Part shown: positions 63,879-64,000 of the stretch, in pieces | Layout: every line of letters starts with the position of its first letter | Position numbering within the stretch: the first letter of the stretch is position 1 | Source: an uncultured Lachnospiraceae bacterium | Lineage (GTDB): Bacteria > Bacillota > Clostridia > Lachnospirales > Lachnospiraceae | Assembly: GCA_947367855.1 (NCBI GenBank) | Contig: CANBFE010000012.1 | Coordinates: forward strand, 35,189-99,188 | DNA length: 64,000 nucleotides | Reading direction: 5' to 3' | The notes under the pieces: generated by a model | What the model was told of the DNA's origin: nothing | The model's input: only the letters and a program-made list of their open reading frames with translations | Database searches by the model: none | Program-made: the position numbers and the translations under genes

Positions 63879-64000
63879 TTCCCTCTTTACAGCATAGCAC
63901 AGATTCGTTTTTCCCGCTTTAACTGTAAGCGCCAAATATTCCTGCGGATTTTCTAATCTCCTGAATCCCTCTATAATTGTAAATGAAATATAGTTAAACT

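Overview
The window looks like the chromosome of a Gram-positive anaerobe of the Clostridia, most likely Lachnospiraceae. Evidence: HemZ-type radical SAM gene, bifunctional RelA/SpoT, polyamine transporter, SPxTG-type surface protein with Pro-rich repeats, Bce-type transporter/two-component module, strong GGAGG ribosome sites and frequent TTG starts. No tRNA, rRNA or CRISPR array was seen. The genus is inference only.

Left part (1-26400, nearly all minus strand, GC-rich): hemZ (cut by the window edge), a moxR / DUF58 / transglutaminase operon, an MBL-fold hydrolase, relA, apt, a CBS protein, a DUF308 membrane protein, a SEC-C protein, a 985-aa secreted CHAP/leucine-rich-repeat surface protein, the spermidine/putrescine ABC operon (potA-B-C-D), a three-gene condensin operon related to Wadjet (JetA, JetB, JetC but no JetD), a Crp/Fnr regulator and an NhaC-type antiporter.

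Middle part (26400-52650, visibly AT-rich, accessory): an XRE regulator, an unknown exported protein and an HExxH putative peptidase on the plus strand; then, on the minus strand, a HicAB toxin-antitoxin pair and a compact ~20 kb operon-like run from 50303 down to 30113. In transcription order it reads SspB (DUF4007), SspC (large P-loop ATPase), SspD (PAPS-reductase-like), SspA (cysteine desulfurase), a DUF3343 putative sulfur carrier, an unknown 290-aa protein, DptF, DptG, DptH, a 70-aa protein, a helicase / PD-(D/E)xK / DEDDh exonuclease fusion, and a 149-aa unknown. This is best read as a DNA phosphorothioation defence system of the SspABCD-SspFGH kind. Modification genes put sulfur into the DNA backbone and the FGH genes attack DNA without it. 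The extra genes are not part of the described core set and are the best candidates for something new.

Right part (50850-64000): an orphan AAA ATPase and tag on the minus strand, a HAD-hydrolase remnant, a bacterial-type PARG/macrodomain enzyme, a Bce-like ABC transporter with response regulator and histidine kinase, a lipoprotein, a GNAT/HhH/kinase fusion, a second GNAT, a DUF4143 ATPase and a small unknown gene. A hairpin repeat with conserved stem and loop occurs three times (29313, 57757, 63855), each time between genes.

Start codons were chosen by ribosome-site spacing and operon overlap. Family assignments come from recognised motifs, not database searches.
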